A program made the translations under genes and the position numbers. Below, in pieces: positions 7,914-14,888 of a DNA stretch of 48,959 nucleotides (its first letter is position 1; every line of letters starts with the position of its first letter). The notes beneath the pieces were generated by a model that had not been told where the DNA came from, made no database searches, and saw only the letters and a list, made by a program, of their open reading frames with translations. This stretch comes from an uncultured Clostridia bacterium (GTDB lineage Bacteria > Bacillota > Clostridia > Christensenellales > UBA1242): the NCBI GenBank assembly GCA_930990975.1, contig CAKNRR010000010.1:1-48959 (forward strand), read 5' to 3'.

Positions 7914-9102
7914 TGTTCCTAATGTTGTGTATATGCAAGAGTTTTTTCTACCCCACTACAAAGATAAGAAAATGCAAGATAAACGAGATTACTATTCTTC
8001 AAACAAATACAGTGATTATCTCAAATATATTGCAACTGGTATTAAAGATTTGCAAAAACTTGATTTTATCGAGTATTCAAATAACAATTCTAAGTCATCT
8101 GGAATATTTAATCAAAATGGCAAGATGAAAAGCGAAGATATTGCAAAAGTGCGGAAAGATTTAAGAAAAACAAAGTCGGTTATTTGGAGCGGTGTTATAT
8201 CTTTTGAAGAAAAGTTTGGCAAGAAGTGGTGTGCAAATTTTGAACAAGCATACAATCTTGTAAAAAATGAACTGCCTAAATATTTTAAGCGTGCAGGACT
8301 TAATCCTAACAATGTTGAATGGTTTGCAGGACTTCACGAAAACACAGATAACAGGCATATTCATATAGTCTTTTTTGAAAAAGAACCTTTGCGAATTAGG
8401 GACAATAAAAAAGGTTTTTCTCGTGGGCGAATATCATCAAAGGCAATGGACGAGTTTAAGGCAAATATTGAACTTTCAGCCACCGATTATAAAGCACGAG
8501 AGATAAAGTTAAGGACTGACTTAACAAAGAGTTTTAAAGAAGAAATAAGCGAGATTTCAGGACTTAAATTAAAGAATATGCTAATAAGTCTTGCAAATCA
8601 AATTCCACAAAACAAGCCCACTTTTTACAACTCCGAAAGTATGCAAAATTTAAAATCACAGGTTGATAATATTTCAAATTATATCATTAAGCACAATTCA
8701 AATATATCACTTTACAAGCAAGATTTTGATGAGTTGGTAAAAGAAAAAGATGAGCTTGTGAATAATTATTGCAGGCGTAATGGGTATGACAAACCTATTC
8801 AAAGTGTTGGAGATAAAATGATGAATGATGTTTATCGAAGGCTTGGCAATATTGTTATTGAAAGCGCTAAAAATTTAAAACTTAAAGAGAACGAAAGATT
8901 GAAATTGAATGCAAAGAATTTGGTGGAAAAACGCATTCAAAAAACCAAGTTAATGAAGGAACTTGACGAGTGTTTATACCTTAATTCAAAGGTTGAATAC
9001 GAAACTATTAAAGCATTTCAAGACTATATGAATACACTTGAAGAAATGAGAATTAAAACACTGATTGAGCAAGGATATTTAAGTAGTGATTTTGAAATGT
9101 AA
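7906..9102 (+). CDS. mobL: MobL-type (MobP) relaxase
   Basis: 398 residues. The metal-binding relaxase motif is clear: LHENTDNRHIHIVFFEKEP around residues 143-161, a HxNTDNxHxH signature. An N-terminal Tyr-rich segment ending in TGIKDL and SGIFNQNG resembles the catalytic region of MobL proteins. The remaining C-terminal half is helical. The enzyme nicks one strand at oriT and pilots it into a recipient through a conjugation machine supplied by another element. No ATPase or secretion genes are present here. The protein ends SSDFEM, and the last 15 bases GATTTTGAAATGTAA are identical to the end of the left integrase gene, an odd similarity between unrelated families. Confidence 0.85.
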   Translation: MNSVPNVVYMQEFFLPHYKDKKMQDKRDYYSSNKYSDYLKYIATGIKDLQKLDFIEYSNNNSKSSGIFNQNGKMKSEDIAKVRKDLRKTKSVIWSGVISFEEKFGKKWCANFEQAYNLVKNELPKYFKRAGLNPNNVEWFAGLHENTDNRHIHIVFFEKEPLRIRDNKKGFSRGRISSKAMDEFKANIELSATDYKAREIKLRTDLTKSFKEEISEISGLKLKNMLISLANQIPQNKPTFYNSESMQNLKSQVDNISNYIIKHNSNISLYKQDFDELVKEKDELVNNYCRRNGYDKPIQSVGDKMMNDVYRRLGNIVIESAKNLKLKENERLKLNAKNLVEKRIQKTKLMKELDECLYLNSKVEYETIKAFQDYMNTLEEMRIKTLIEQGYLSSDFEM

Positions 9103-9138
9103 TATAGTTTTTATGGATATTTATGGTATAGAGCATAA

Positions 9139-9320
9139 GCGAGAAACAAAAATCATTTTAAGTGCTAAAAAGTGCCTAAATTAAGCATTTTTAACTGATA
9201 CACTTAAATTTTTTTGTTTTTCTCGTCATTTTGGGCTTTGCTGGGATACCCGGACGCCCTTTTAAATATAGAAAATTTGTTATTATGCAGAAAGAAGTAA
9301 GGCTACCATGCGTTCTTTCT
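9139..9320 (+). other. Structured intergenic region before excisionase: three inverted repeats
   Basis: First, an imperfect 26-base inverted repeat, 9139-9164 with 9201-9226 (GCGAGAAACAAAAA versus TTTTTGTTTTTCTCGT). Second, GGGC 9233-9236 with GCCC 9256-9259 enclosing CTGGG 9241-9245 and CCCGG 9249-9253, followed by TTTTA, a terminator-like hairpin. Third, AGAAAGAA 9289-9296 with TTCTTTCT 9313-9320. The gap has no credible gene; a 68-codon frame from 9231 only reads through these hairpins. The region separates relaxase from excisionase and could hold oriT or control integrase expression. Confidence 0.55.
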
Positions 9321-9387
9321 CAAAAATTTAGAATAGAGAGATTTTATAGATTTAGAAAAGAAAATTTTAATTTTTTGAGGAGACAAA

Positions 9388-9645
9388 ATGAACTATACAA
9401 ACTTAAATTTAAACGAACTAATACAAGCGGAAGTTGACCGAATTTCAACTAAATATAATAAAGATTTTTTAGACTGTGAGGACCTTATTAAAATCACAGG
9501 ACTTGGCAGAGATAATGTGAGAAATCTTATGCGAAGCAAAACCTTTCCAACAACAAAAGTCGGCAAAAGACAAGTTGTAAGTGTGCTTAATTTTGTCACT
9601 TGGCTAACACTCAACAACGCTCAAAGCGAGGTGAAAAATGGCTAA
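9388..9645 (+). CDS. xis: Excisionase-like small HTH protein
   Basis: 85 residues, start after GAGGAG. Residues about 25-75 form a MerR/Xis-type winged helix: FLDCEDLIKITGLGRDNVRN then MRSKTFPTTKVGKRQVV, the pattern of helix, recognition helix and wing. It overlaps the integrase start by eight bases, the normal relation for an excisionase. Such proteins bend the attachment DNA and turn the integrase toward excision. No cofactor or enzymatic residue is present. The two N-terminal helices before the motif are unusual in length but do not argue against the call. Confidence 0.8.
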   Translation: MNYTNLNLNELIQAEVDRISTKYNKDFLDCEDLIKITGLGRDNVRNLMRSKTFPTTKVGKRQVVSVLNFVTWLTLNNAQSEVKNG

Positions 9646-10969
9646 AAAGAAAATTGTAAGCAAAACAAGACGAGGCAACAACGAAGGGAGTATCTATCAA
9701 AGACAAGATGGACTTTGGGTTGGAATGGTGTCGCTTGGATATGATGATAATGGCAAACAAAAAAGAAAGGCAATTTATGGTAAAACAAGAATTGAAGTGA
9801 GTAAAAAACTTGCAGAACTAACCAACAGAATAAACAGCAACAACTATGAATATGTTTCTCAAAATACCCTATCTGTTTTGATGAAAGAATGGCTTATGGT
9901 GTTCAAAAAATCACAGGTAAGTCCACGCACTTTTGAAAATAATATTGCCAGATTTAAAAATCACATAGAACTTAAAATTGGTGGAATGAAATTAGATGAA
10001 ATTTCAACTCTAACAATTCAAAAAATGCTTAATGAAATGCTTGAACAAGATTTGAGTTTAGACTATGTGAAAAAGACGAAGTTTTTACTTGGTCAATTTT
10101 TTGAGTATGCAGTTGATAACAAATTTGTTTTGACAAATCCTGTGAACAAAGTGAAAGTTAAAAGTCAAGAACACAAGATTTATAGAAAGAACGAATACAA
10201 AGCAATTCCTGTTGATATTAGAAAGCAGTTTATTGAAAGTTTAAATGAACACACTTTTCTGAAACCATTTTGCTATGTGATGATGTTTGCAGGGCTACGC
10301 ACTGGCGAAGCACTTGCTCTTGAATGGCAAGACATAGATTTTAAGAACAAACTATTGAGAGTTGAAAGAGGTATGACAAATGTGCCAAAGTTTGACAACA
10401 ATGGAAAAGTTATCTCTCGTCAACTTGTCATCGGTGACACAAAGACAGTATGCTCTAAAAGAACAGTGCCTATGCCCGACATTCTGGTTGAAGCATTAAA
10501 GGAATATTTTACCAAACAAAAGCAAAAACAAGCGAAGTTTGGAATTTCTTTCACTGACGACGATTCCTTTGTGTTTTGTAATGATGAAGGAAATTTAAGA
10601 ACATATAGCGGAACAAAAAAGATTTTTTACACTTTCTTGAAAAGTCACAACTTGCAAAAATACCATATTCACTTTCACACTTTAAGGCACACTTTCTCTA
10701 ACACTCTTTTTGAAGCTGACCAAAACCCAAAAGTTATTCAATCTCTTCTCGGTCATAAAGATGTTAAAACAACAATCACAACCTACAACTCAGTTGATAA
10801 AAGTTATTTCAACAAAGCAACTGATGTTTTTAACGAAAAATATAAAGTGGAAGATGAAAAGCAAACAGATTTTGACAATTTAAGTGATGATGAACTTATG
10901 AAGCAAATGCGAGAACTTGAAAAACAAATTGCAAAAAGAAAGAAAAAACAAAAAGATTTTGAGATGTAA
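9638..10969 (+). CDS. int: Tyrosine recombinase/integrase of the element
   Basis: 443 residues with every catalytic residue: R221 in AGLRTGE, H347 and R350 in HTLRH, H373 in LLGHKD, and nucleophile Y383 in TTYNS. Residues 1-60 form the arm-binding domain typical of Tn916-type integrases (NNEGSIYQRQDGLW...), and 65-170 the SAM-like core-binding domain. A 60-residue charged tail ends KKKQKDFEM, shared with the integrase fragments at 1-176 and 48908-48959. It carries out site-specific recombination at the tRNA-Ile anticodon loop. The start overlaps the excisionase gene. Unlike the left element, another gene (11025-12923) lies between it and the attachment end. Confidence 0.95.
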   Translation: MAKKKIVSKTRRGNNEGSIYQRQDGLWVGMVSLGYDDNGKQKRKAIYGKTRIEVSKKLAELTNRINSNNYEYVSQNTLSVLMKEWLMVFKKSQVSPRTFENNIARFKNHIELKIGGMKLDEISTLTIQKMLNEMLEQDLSLDYVKKTKFLLGQFFEYAVDNKFVLTNPVNKVKVKSQEHKIYRKNEYKAIPVDIRKQFIESLNEHTFLKPFCYVMMFAGLRTGEALALEWQDIDFKNKLLRVERGMTNVPKFDNNGKVISRQLVIGDTKTVCSKRTVPMPDILVEALKEYFTKQKQKQAKFGISFTDDDSFVFCNDEGNLRTYSGTKKIFYTFLKSHNLQKYHIHFHTLRHTFSNTLFEADQNPKVIQSLLGHKDVKTTITTYNSVDKSYFNKATDVFNEKYKVEDEKQTDFDNLSDDELMKQMRELEKQIAKRKKKQKDFEM

Positions 10970-10980
10970 ATGTTTTATAA

Positions 10981-11009
10981 TTGAGATAATTATGATATTA
11001 TGCTATAAT
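10981..11009 (+). promoter_or_regulatory. Promoter of the HEPN-motif gene
   Basis: TTGAGA (10981-10986), 17 bases, TATAAT (11004-11009). The start codon is only 16 bases after the -10, with GAGG between, giving a very short leader. It makes the cargo gene independent of the integrase transcript. Confidence 0.75.
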
Positions 11010-11024
11010 AAAAATGAGGTTTAA

Positions 11025-12923
11025 ATGAGAATGATTAAATTTTGTGACATAGATGATTTTTCTTTTTATCATAATCTAAGTCAAGCAGAAGAAGTTTTAA
11101 AAAAGCTTGATTTGTCAAAAAGAAATTATAAAGTTAACGAGATTTTGGAATTTTACATTATTACTAAGTTTTCAAAAGTTAAAAATTGTAACCTAAAAAA
11201 TATGTATAAGAAAGAAATTGAATTTCTTTATAAGGAGATTAGTAGTTTTATAAAACAGTTAACTGATAAGTCATTTTATAAATATTATAGAAATGTAGAT
11301 AGTTTTTATTTAGCTACTTTTTGGGAAATGATAAATGATTATATAGATAATACAATGCTATCAAATTTATTTATTAATCAAGTTTTTTCTTATAAAAAAT
11401 TTTATATAAATTATTTTTTAAATTGCAAAAATTTAGTTAAAAAATATGAATTGGAACTTCGTAAGTTTTTACTAAAAAATCATACTACAGCTGAATTGCT
11501 TTTAGAAGAATATGAAATAGACAATATCCACCATAAAAAATTTTATTTCCCGAATTTCACAAATCTTGAAATAGAAAAGATATTCTATAATTATATAAAT
11601 AGCGACAATGCAAACATAAATTATTTGAAAATTATTCCATTTTTAAGTTGCAAAGAAATACAGATTTCGGACAATATTAAATTACAGGCATTAAAGAAGT
11701 CAAAAGAAAAAACTGCAGCATTTTTTTCGAATAATAATGGTATTGAATTTGGTAGCGAAATAAAAATTGGTGATTTTGATGAAACTATTAAAATAGATAA
11801 GAGAAACAATATAATAATATATAATTATGATAGTAAATGGATAAAAAAGAATTTAGACTATCCTACTTTATTAAATAACTTTATTTATCTCTTTTGTTTT
11901 GTAGATAGACAAATGAGATTCACAAATGTAAGTAAAATTAACAAAATGAGTATTTTTGAAAAAGAATTAGGACTTCATACGAAAAACGAATATAAAATAG
12001 ATTTAACTTTTCAGTTGACCCAATCTACAGCATTAATGCAAATGATTTCTTATAATACAGAACTAAAAACGTATAACATAGAAATTGAAAAATGTTTAGA
12101 TTGGTTTTATAAAACATATTTAAAAGAAGAATTTAAAATAGCTGATTTTATTACACATATAGAAAGCTCACCTGAAAATTATTTTGAAAAGTGTAGAGTT
12201 TTATTCCCAGAAATTGATGGTATAATAAAGCAATTTGCAATATATCAAGAATATAGGGAAATAGATCATGATTTGATAGAAATTTCGAATAATTCTATAT
12301 TGTTTGAAAATGTAAAATCTCTCAACAAGCACAAATATGTTTATGGAAATGAAAAAAAATTAAATTTTCTAAATTACCTAATATTTTCAGACCAAAGCAG
12401 ATTAAGATATTTAAAAGGATACGAAAAACATAATTCCTTTTATGAGTTAATAAGAAAAGAAAATGTTAAATTAAAAGATTTTAATGATTATCAAAAAAGT
12501 GACTTACACTGGCTCTATGAGAATAAAATTATAAAACGAGATAGAAAAGGTAACATAAAATTTTACGACATTAGAGAAGTAATTATTTATTATGATCTTT
12601 ATTTTAATGAAGTAATAAGTTTTTATCATTATCCTACTGAATATCAAAAGCTAATACTAAAATTGGCAAAAAAAGGAAACCTTTTTCTAAAAAACACTTT
12701 ATTTTCAGAACCAGAAACAAAATATCTTAATTTTTATTTAAATAATAGGTCCGCTTCAAATAGTTTATCGCTGAGAAATCGATATGGACATGGAATTCAA
12801 CCGAGAGAAGATAATGAGGAAATTCACAAACAAAATTATATGTATCTATTATATATAATTGTATTGATAACAATAAAAATCAATGATGACTTATGTATTT
12901 TTGCTGAAAATAGTAAAATTTAG
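11025..12923 (+). CDS. HEPN-motif protein, candidate abortive-infection RNase
   Basis: 632 residues, mostly helical, very low GC even for this window. Close to the C terminus lies LRNRYGHG, giving R584-N585-x-x-x-H589. This matches the HEPN ribonuclease motif RN(x)3H within Rx4-6H, followed by the usual glycine. HEPN domains near the C terminus of long helical proteins are common in Abi-type toxins that cleave RNA after infection. The gene has its own consensus promoter and terminator and sits between the integrase and the attachment end, a slot empty in the left element, so it is recent cargo. The N-terminal 550 residues show no domain I can name. RNase activity is inference from the motif. 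Confidence 0.65.
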   Translation: MRMIKFCDIDDFSFYHNLSQAEEVLKKLDLSKRNYKVNEILEFYIITKFSKVKNCNLKNMYKKEIEFLYKEISSFIKQLTDKSFYKYYRNVDSFYLATFWEMINDYIDNTMLSNLFINQVFSYKKFYINYFLNCKNLVKKYELELRKFLLKNHTTAELLLEEYEIDNIHHKKFYFPNFTNLEIEKIFYNYINSDNANINYLKIIPFLSCKEIQISDNIKLQALKKSKEKTAAFFSNNNGIEFGSEIKIGDFDETIKIDKRNNIIIYNYDSKWIKKNLDYPTLLNNFIYLFCFVDRQMRFTNVSKINKMSIFEKELGLHTKNEYKIDLTFQLTQSTALMQMISYNTELKTYNIEIEKCLDWFYKTYLKEEFKIADFITHIESSPENYFEKCRVLFPEIDGIIKQFAIYQEYREIDHDLIEISNNSILFENVKSLNKHKYVYGNEKKLNFLNYLIFSDQSRLRYLKGYEKHNSFYELIRKENVKLKDFNDYQKSDLHWLYENKIIKRDRKGNIKFYDIREVIIYYDLYFNEVISFYHYPTEYQKLILKLAKKGNLFLKNTLFSEPETKYLNFYLNNRSASNSLSLRNRYGHGIQPREDNEEIHKQNYMYLLYIIVLITIKINDDLCIFAENSKI

Positions 12924-12925
12924 TC

Positions 12926-12950
12926 ACTGTTGCAAATTGTTGCAAATGTG
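12926..12950 (+). repeat. Paired TGTTGCA arm repeat, right end of element
   Basis: ACTGTTGCA and TTGTTGCAAATGTG; 22 of 25 bases match 530-554. It lies directly after the stop codon of the HEPN-motif gene. Confidence 0.6.
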
Positions 12951-12952
12951 AA

Positions 12953-12971
12953 AGTTTTAGGCAGTTTTAGA
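12953..12971 (+). repeat. Shared 19-base element-end sequence, right copy
   Basis: Identical to 205-223 of the left element, three bases after the arm repeat, as it is there. This conservation at non-coding ends supports a shared integrase specificity. Confidence 0.6.
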
Positions 12972-12979
12972 AAGAATTT

Positions 12980-13016
12980 GACCGAAAGTTATGAGTTTTA
13001 ACTTTTGGTCATTTTT
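12980..13016 (+). terminator. Terminator of the HEPN-motif gene
   Basis: GACCGAAAGTTA (12980-12991) pairs with TAACTTTTGGTC (12999-13010), with one G-T pair, followed by ATTTTTT. Confidence 0.8.
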
Positions 13017-13097
13017 TATGCCTATTTTAATGATAAAAAACATTTGCTACAAATTTTGGGTATATTTGCAACAAAAAATTAGTTATAAAATCATAAT

Positions 13098-13122
13098 AAA
13101 AACCCCGATATTATCGGGGTTT
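13098..13122 (-). terminator. Terminator of the intact tRNA-Ile
   Basis: AAAACCCCGATA pairs with TATCGGGGTTTT with almost no loop, four bases after the tRNA 3' end on the minus strand. It is symmetrical, so it can also stop transcription from the element. Confidence 0.85.
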
Positions 13123-13125
13123 TAG

Positions 13126-13202
13126 TGGTAGGATTGAGTGGACTCGAACCACCGACCCCCACCTTATCAGGGTGGTGCTCTAACCGACTGAGCTACAATC
13201 CT
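13126..13202 (-). tRNA. tRNA-Ile(GAT), intact
   Basis: 77 bases including encoded CCA. The acceptor stem AGGATTG/CAATCCT pairs 7/7; the D-stem is GCTC/GAGC; anticodon stem CCACC/GGTGG encloses loop CTGATAA with anticodon GAT; the T-arm has the standard TTCGAGT loop. It is the third tRNA-Ile 5' half in a row on one transcript that starts from the promoter at 13447-13475. Its acceptor differs from the two broken upstream halves, which suggests it arrived with the element rather than being the original gene. Confidence 0.97.
13135..13171 (-). repeat. 37-base direct repeat shared with the displaced tRNA half (right copy)
   Basis: Identical to 388-424; lies within the intact tRNA-Ile and covers its 3' half without the acceptor strand. 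Confidence 0.8.
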
Positions 13203-13217
13203 ATATTAAATTTTTCT

Positions 13218-13303
13218 CGGAATGAGTGGAGTCGAACCACTGTCTCCAAACCCTAAATTTTTTCTTATCAGGGTGGTGCTCTAACCGGCTGAGCTACATC
13301 TCT
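13218..13303 (-). pseudogene. Broken tRNA-Ile: intact 5' half, unrelated middle, degenerate 3' half
   Basis: The 5' half (AGAGATG acceptor, D-arm, anticodon GAT) is perfect to the anticodon loop at 13264-13272. Then come about 20 AT-rich bases absent from tRNA. A T-arm with TTCGACT loop is retained, but the acceptor strand CATTCCG fails to pair at several places and there is no CCA. It looks like a target cut at the anticodon loop, with a decayed 3' half copy joined on. Its cognate 3' half is at 379-424. Confidence 0.85.
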
Positions 13304-13362
13304 ATATGGTTTGTTTTAACGAGTTTAGCAACTCTCGTTGGCGTGCTCAAAGTGGTCAAATT

Positions 13363-13405
13363 CACCTTATCAGGGTGGTGCTCTAACCTGCTGAGCTACA
13401 TCTCT
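13363..13405 (-). pseudogene. Broken tRNA-Ile 5' half nearest the promoter
   Basis: Perfect 5' half: AGAGATG acceptor, D-arm with GCTC/GAGC and CTGATAA anticodon loop, then CACCTTATCAGG (plus strand, 13363-13374) and abrupt divergence. The following bases contain no T-arm; a small AACGAG/CTCGTT hairpin follows. It is the first tRNA sequence after the promoter, so it is probably the oldest, native copy. Confidence 0.85.
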
Positions 13406-13446
13406 ATATATATGTACAATACATTCTTAATCAATATTGCATTTAA

Positions 13447-13475
13447 ATTATACTTAATAATATTTCTTTTGTCAA
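13447..13475 (-). promoter_or_regulatory. Consensus promoter of the tRNA-Ile array
   Basis: On the minus strand TTGACA (13470-13475), 17 bases, TATAAT (13447-13452). The transcript would start near 13440 and pass through two broken halves before reaching the intact tRNA-Ile and its terminator. Confidence 0.85.
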
Positions 13476-13575
13476 CAATTTTTTTGAAATTTATGTAATT
13501 ATTTAATTAATTTAAGTCAAAATATAAATGGTTATAAAATTTTATAATCGTTTAGAATTGTTGTTAGGAGAGTTT

Positions 13576-14784
13576 ATGGAATATGTAAAAGGCAAGCCTT
13601 ATTTTAGTGATGTTGAAGACAAAATAAAAAGTTATCCATATTTAGATAAAAACATATCTTGTGATTGTTTGGTTGTAGGGGGAGGGATTGATGGTGCAAT
13701 AACCGCCTATTATTTGGCTGAAAACAACATTGATACAATTTTGATTGATAAGTATAGGCTTGGTTTTATGAATACAAGTTGTGCTACTGCTTTACTTGAA
13801 TATCAATTAGATGACCATGCGAATGACTTAACTAAATTTTTTACCAAAGAAGAACTGGTAGATGTGTATAGAATTGGGCTTAAAGCATTGGCTGATATAG
13901 AAGACATCATCAAAAAGCTTGGCAATTATTGTAACTATCAAAAATGTGATGCCTTGGTTTTTTCATTAAAGAGCAGTGAGGCAAAACAATTAAAAAGAGA
14001 ATACATTTCCAGAAAAGAAAATGGATTTGATGTGGCTTATTTTGATAAGATGAACAACCCATATCCATTTGCTCTTGAGAGTGCCATATTATCAAAAGGT
14101 GGTGGAGCACATTTTAATCCTTATCTTTTTGAAAAAGAATTAATAGAAAATATTGATAAAAAAATAAAAATATATGAAAATACAGAGGCTGTATCAATAA
14201 AAAAATGTAAAAACAAATTTATTGTAACCACTCAATATGGTATAGAAATTATGTGTAATAATATTGTATGTACGACAGGATACAACACAAACAATTTTTC
14301 AAAAGATAAATTATGCGATAAATATGTAAGCTACACAATAGTTTCAAAACCGCTCAAAGAAAAACTATGGAAGGATGGTGCGCTTTTGCAAGATAATTCA
14401 AATCCTTATCATTATTTACGACTTTCTTATGACAATAGATTGATTATTGGTGGAGAAGATGTTTTATTTAAAGGAAAAGTTATAAAAGATAAGGTGGCAA
14501 GTAAAAAATATAAAATGTTGAGAGAGTTTGCTATAGAATTGTTTCCAAATTTAAAAGACATAGATTTTGAGTATGAATTTTGTGGAATATTTGCCACAAC
14601 CTCCAACAACCTTTCTATAATAGGTGAAGATAGTAAGGTTGAAAATTTATACTATAATTTAGGATATGGAGCAAATGGAATTATTTACTCAATTTATGGT
14701 GCTCAAAATTTGGTTAGGCTAATAAAAAAACAGAAGACAAGCAAATCTTTGCCTCTGTTTTCTATGACAAGAAAGTTGCCATAA
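13576..14784 (+). CDS. FAD-dependent oxidoreductase of the DAO family
   Basis: 402 residues from the ATG at 13576, after TAGGAG; an in-frame ATG at 13528 has no ribosome site. An N-terminal Rossmann FAD site CLVVGGGIDGAITAYYL near residues 34-50 ends in the acidic ILIDK strand. TSCATALLEYQLD near residue 77 matches the family of D-amino acid oxidase or glycerol-3-phosphate dehydrogenase-like enzymes widespread in Firmicutes. The C-terminal GIFATTSNNLSIIGED and YNLGYGANGI segments form the second half of the flavin pocket. The substrate cannot be told. A hairpin (AAACAGA/TCTGTTT) within the last codons may serve as terminator before the convergent radical SAM gene. Confidence 0.8.
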   Translation: MEYVKGKPYFSDVEDKIKSYPYLDKNISCDCLVVGGGIDGAITAYYLAENNIDTILIDKYRLGFMNTSCATALLEYQLDDHANDLTKFFTKEELVDVYRIGLKALADIEDIIKKLGNYCNYQKCDALVFSLKSSEAKQLKREYISRKENGFDVAYFDKMNNPYPFALESAILSKGGGAHFNPYLFEKELIENIDKKIKIYENTEAVSIKKCKNKFIVTTQYGIEIMCNNIVCTTGYNTNNFSKDKLCDKYVSYTIVSKPLKEKLWKDGALLQDNSNPYHYLRLSYDNRLIIGGEDVLFKGKVIKDKVASKKYKMLREFAIELFPNLKDIDFEYEFCGIFATTSNNLSIIGEDSKVENLYYNLGYGANGIIYSIYGAQNLVRLIKKQKTSKSLPLFSMTRKLP

Positions 14785-14888
14785 AATAATTGAATAAATA
14801 AAAAATATTTTAAGTATTTGGCTAAGTTTAGCTAAAAATATGCAAAAAAGTCAATTTTTTAATGTTTTTTATCGAAATTTTTATAAAT

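Larger units (their letters stand above)
425..13263. mobile_element. Integrative mobilizable element in tRNA-Ile with candidate defence cargo
   Basis: About 12.8 kb between crossover cores CTTATCAGG at 416-424 and 13264-13272, or CACCTTATCAGG at 13363-13374 if the promoter-proximal half was the target. It carries an SF1 helicase and partner protein, a small RNA, a regulator, a mobilization accessory protein and relaxase, an excisionase, an integrase, a HEPN-motif protein and, on this reading, a complete tRNA-Ile. No type IV secretion, coupling ATPase or replication gene is visible, so it should be mobilizable rather than self-transmissible. The alternative right boundary is the tRNA-Ile 3' half at 13135-13171, with the intact tRNA being chromosomal. 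Confidence 0.75.

Noticed and set aside
9231-9437. Open frame of 68 codons before the excisionase
   Set aside because: It reads through hairpins, has no ribosome site and overlaps the well-supported start at 9388.
388-13171. 37-base direct repeats taken as simple attL and attR
   Set aside because: The acceptor strands beside them do not belong to one tRNA. The repeats are at least partly the shared body of two tRNA-Ile genes, so the boundary was placed at the anticodon loop of the broken halves.
13226-13498. Open frame of 90 codons across the tRNA-Ile array
   Set aside because: Plus-strand translation of minus-strand tRNA sequences; repetitive peptide reflects the repeated tRNA halves.
13528-13575. 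Upstream start for the FAD oxidoreductase
   Set aside because: No ribosome site there, whereas ATG 13576 follows TAGGAG and gives the family's usual N terminus.
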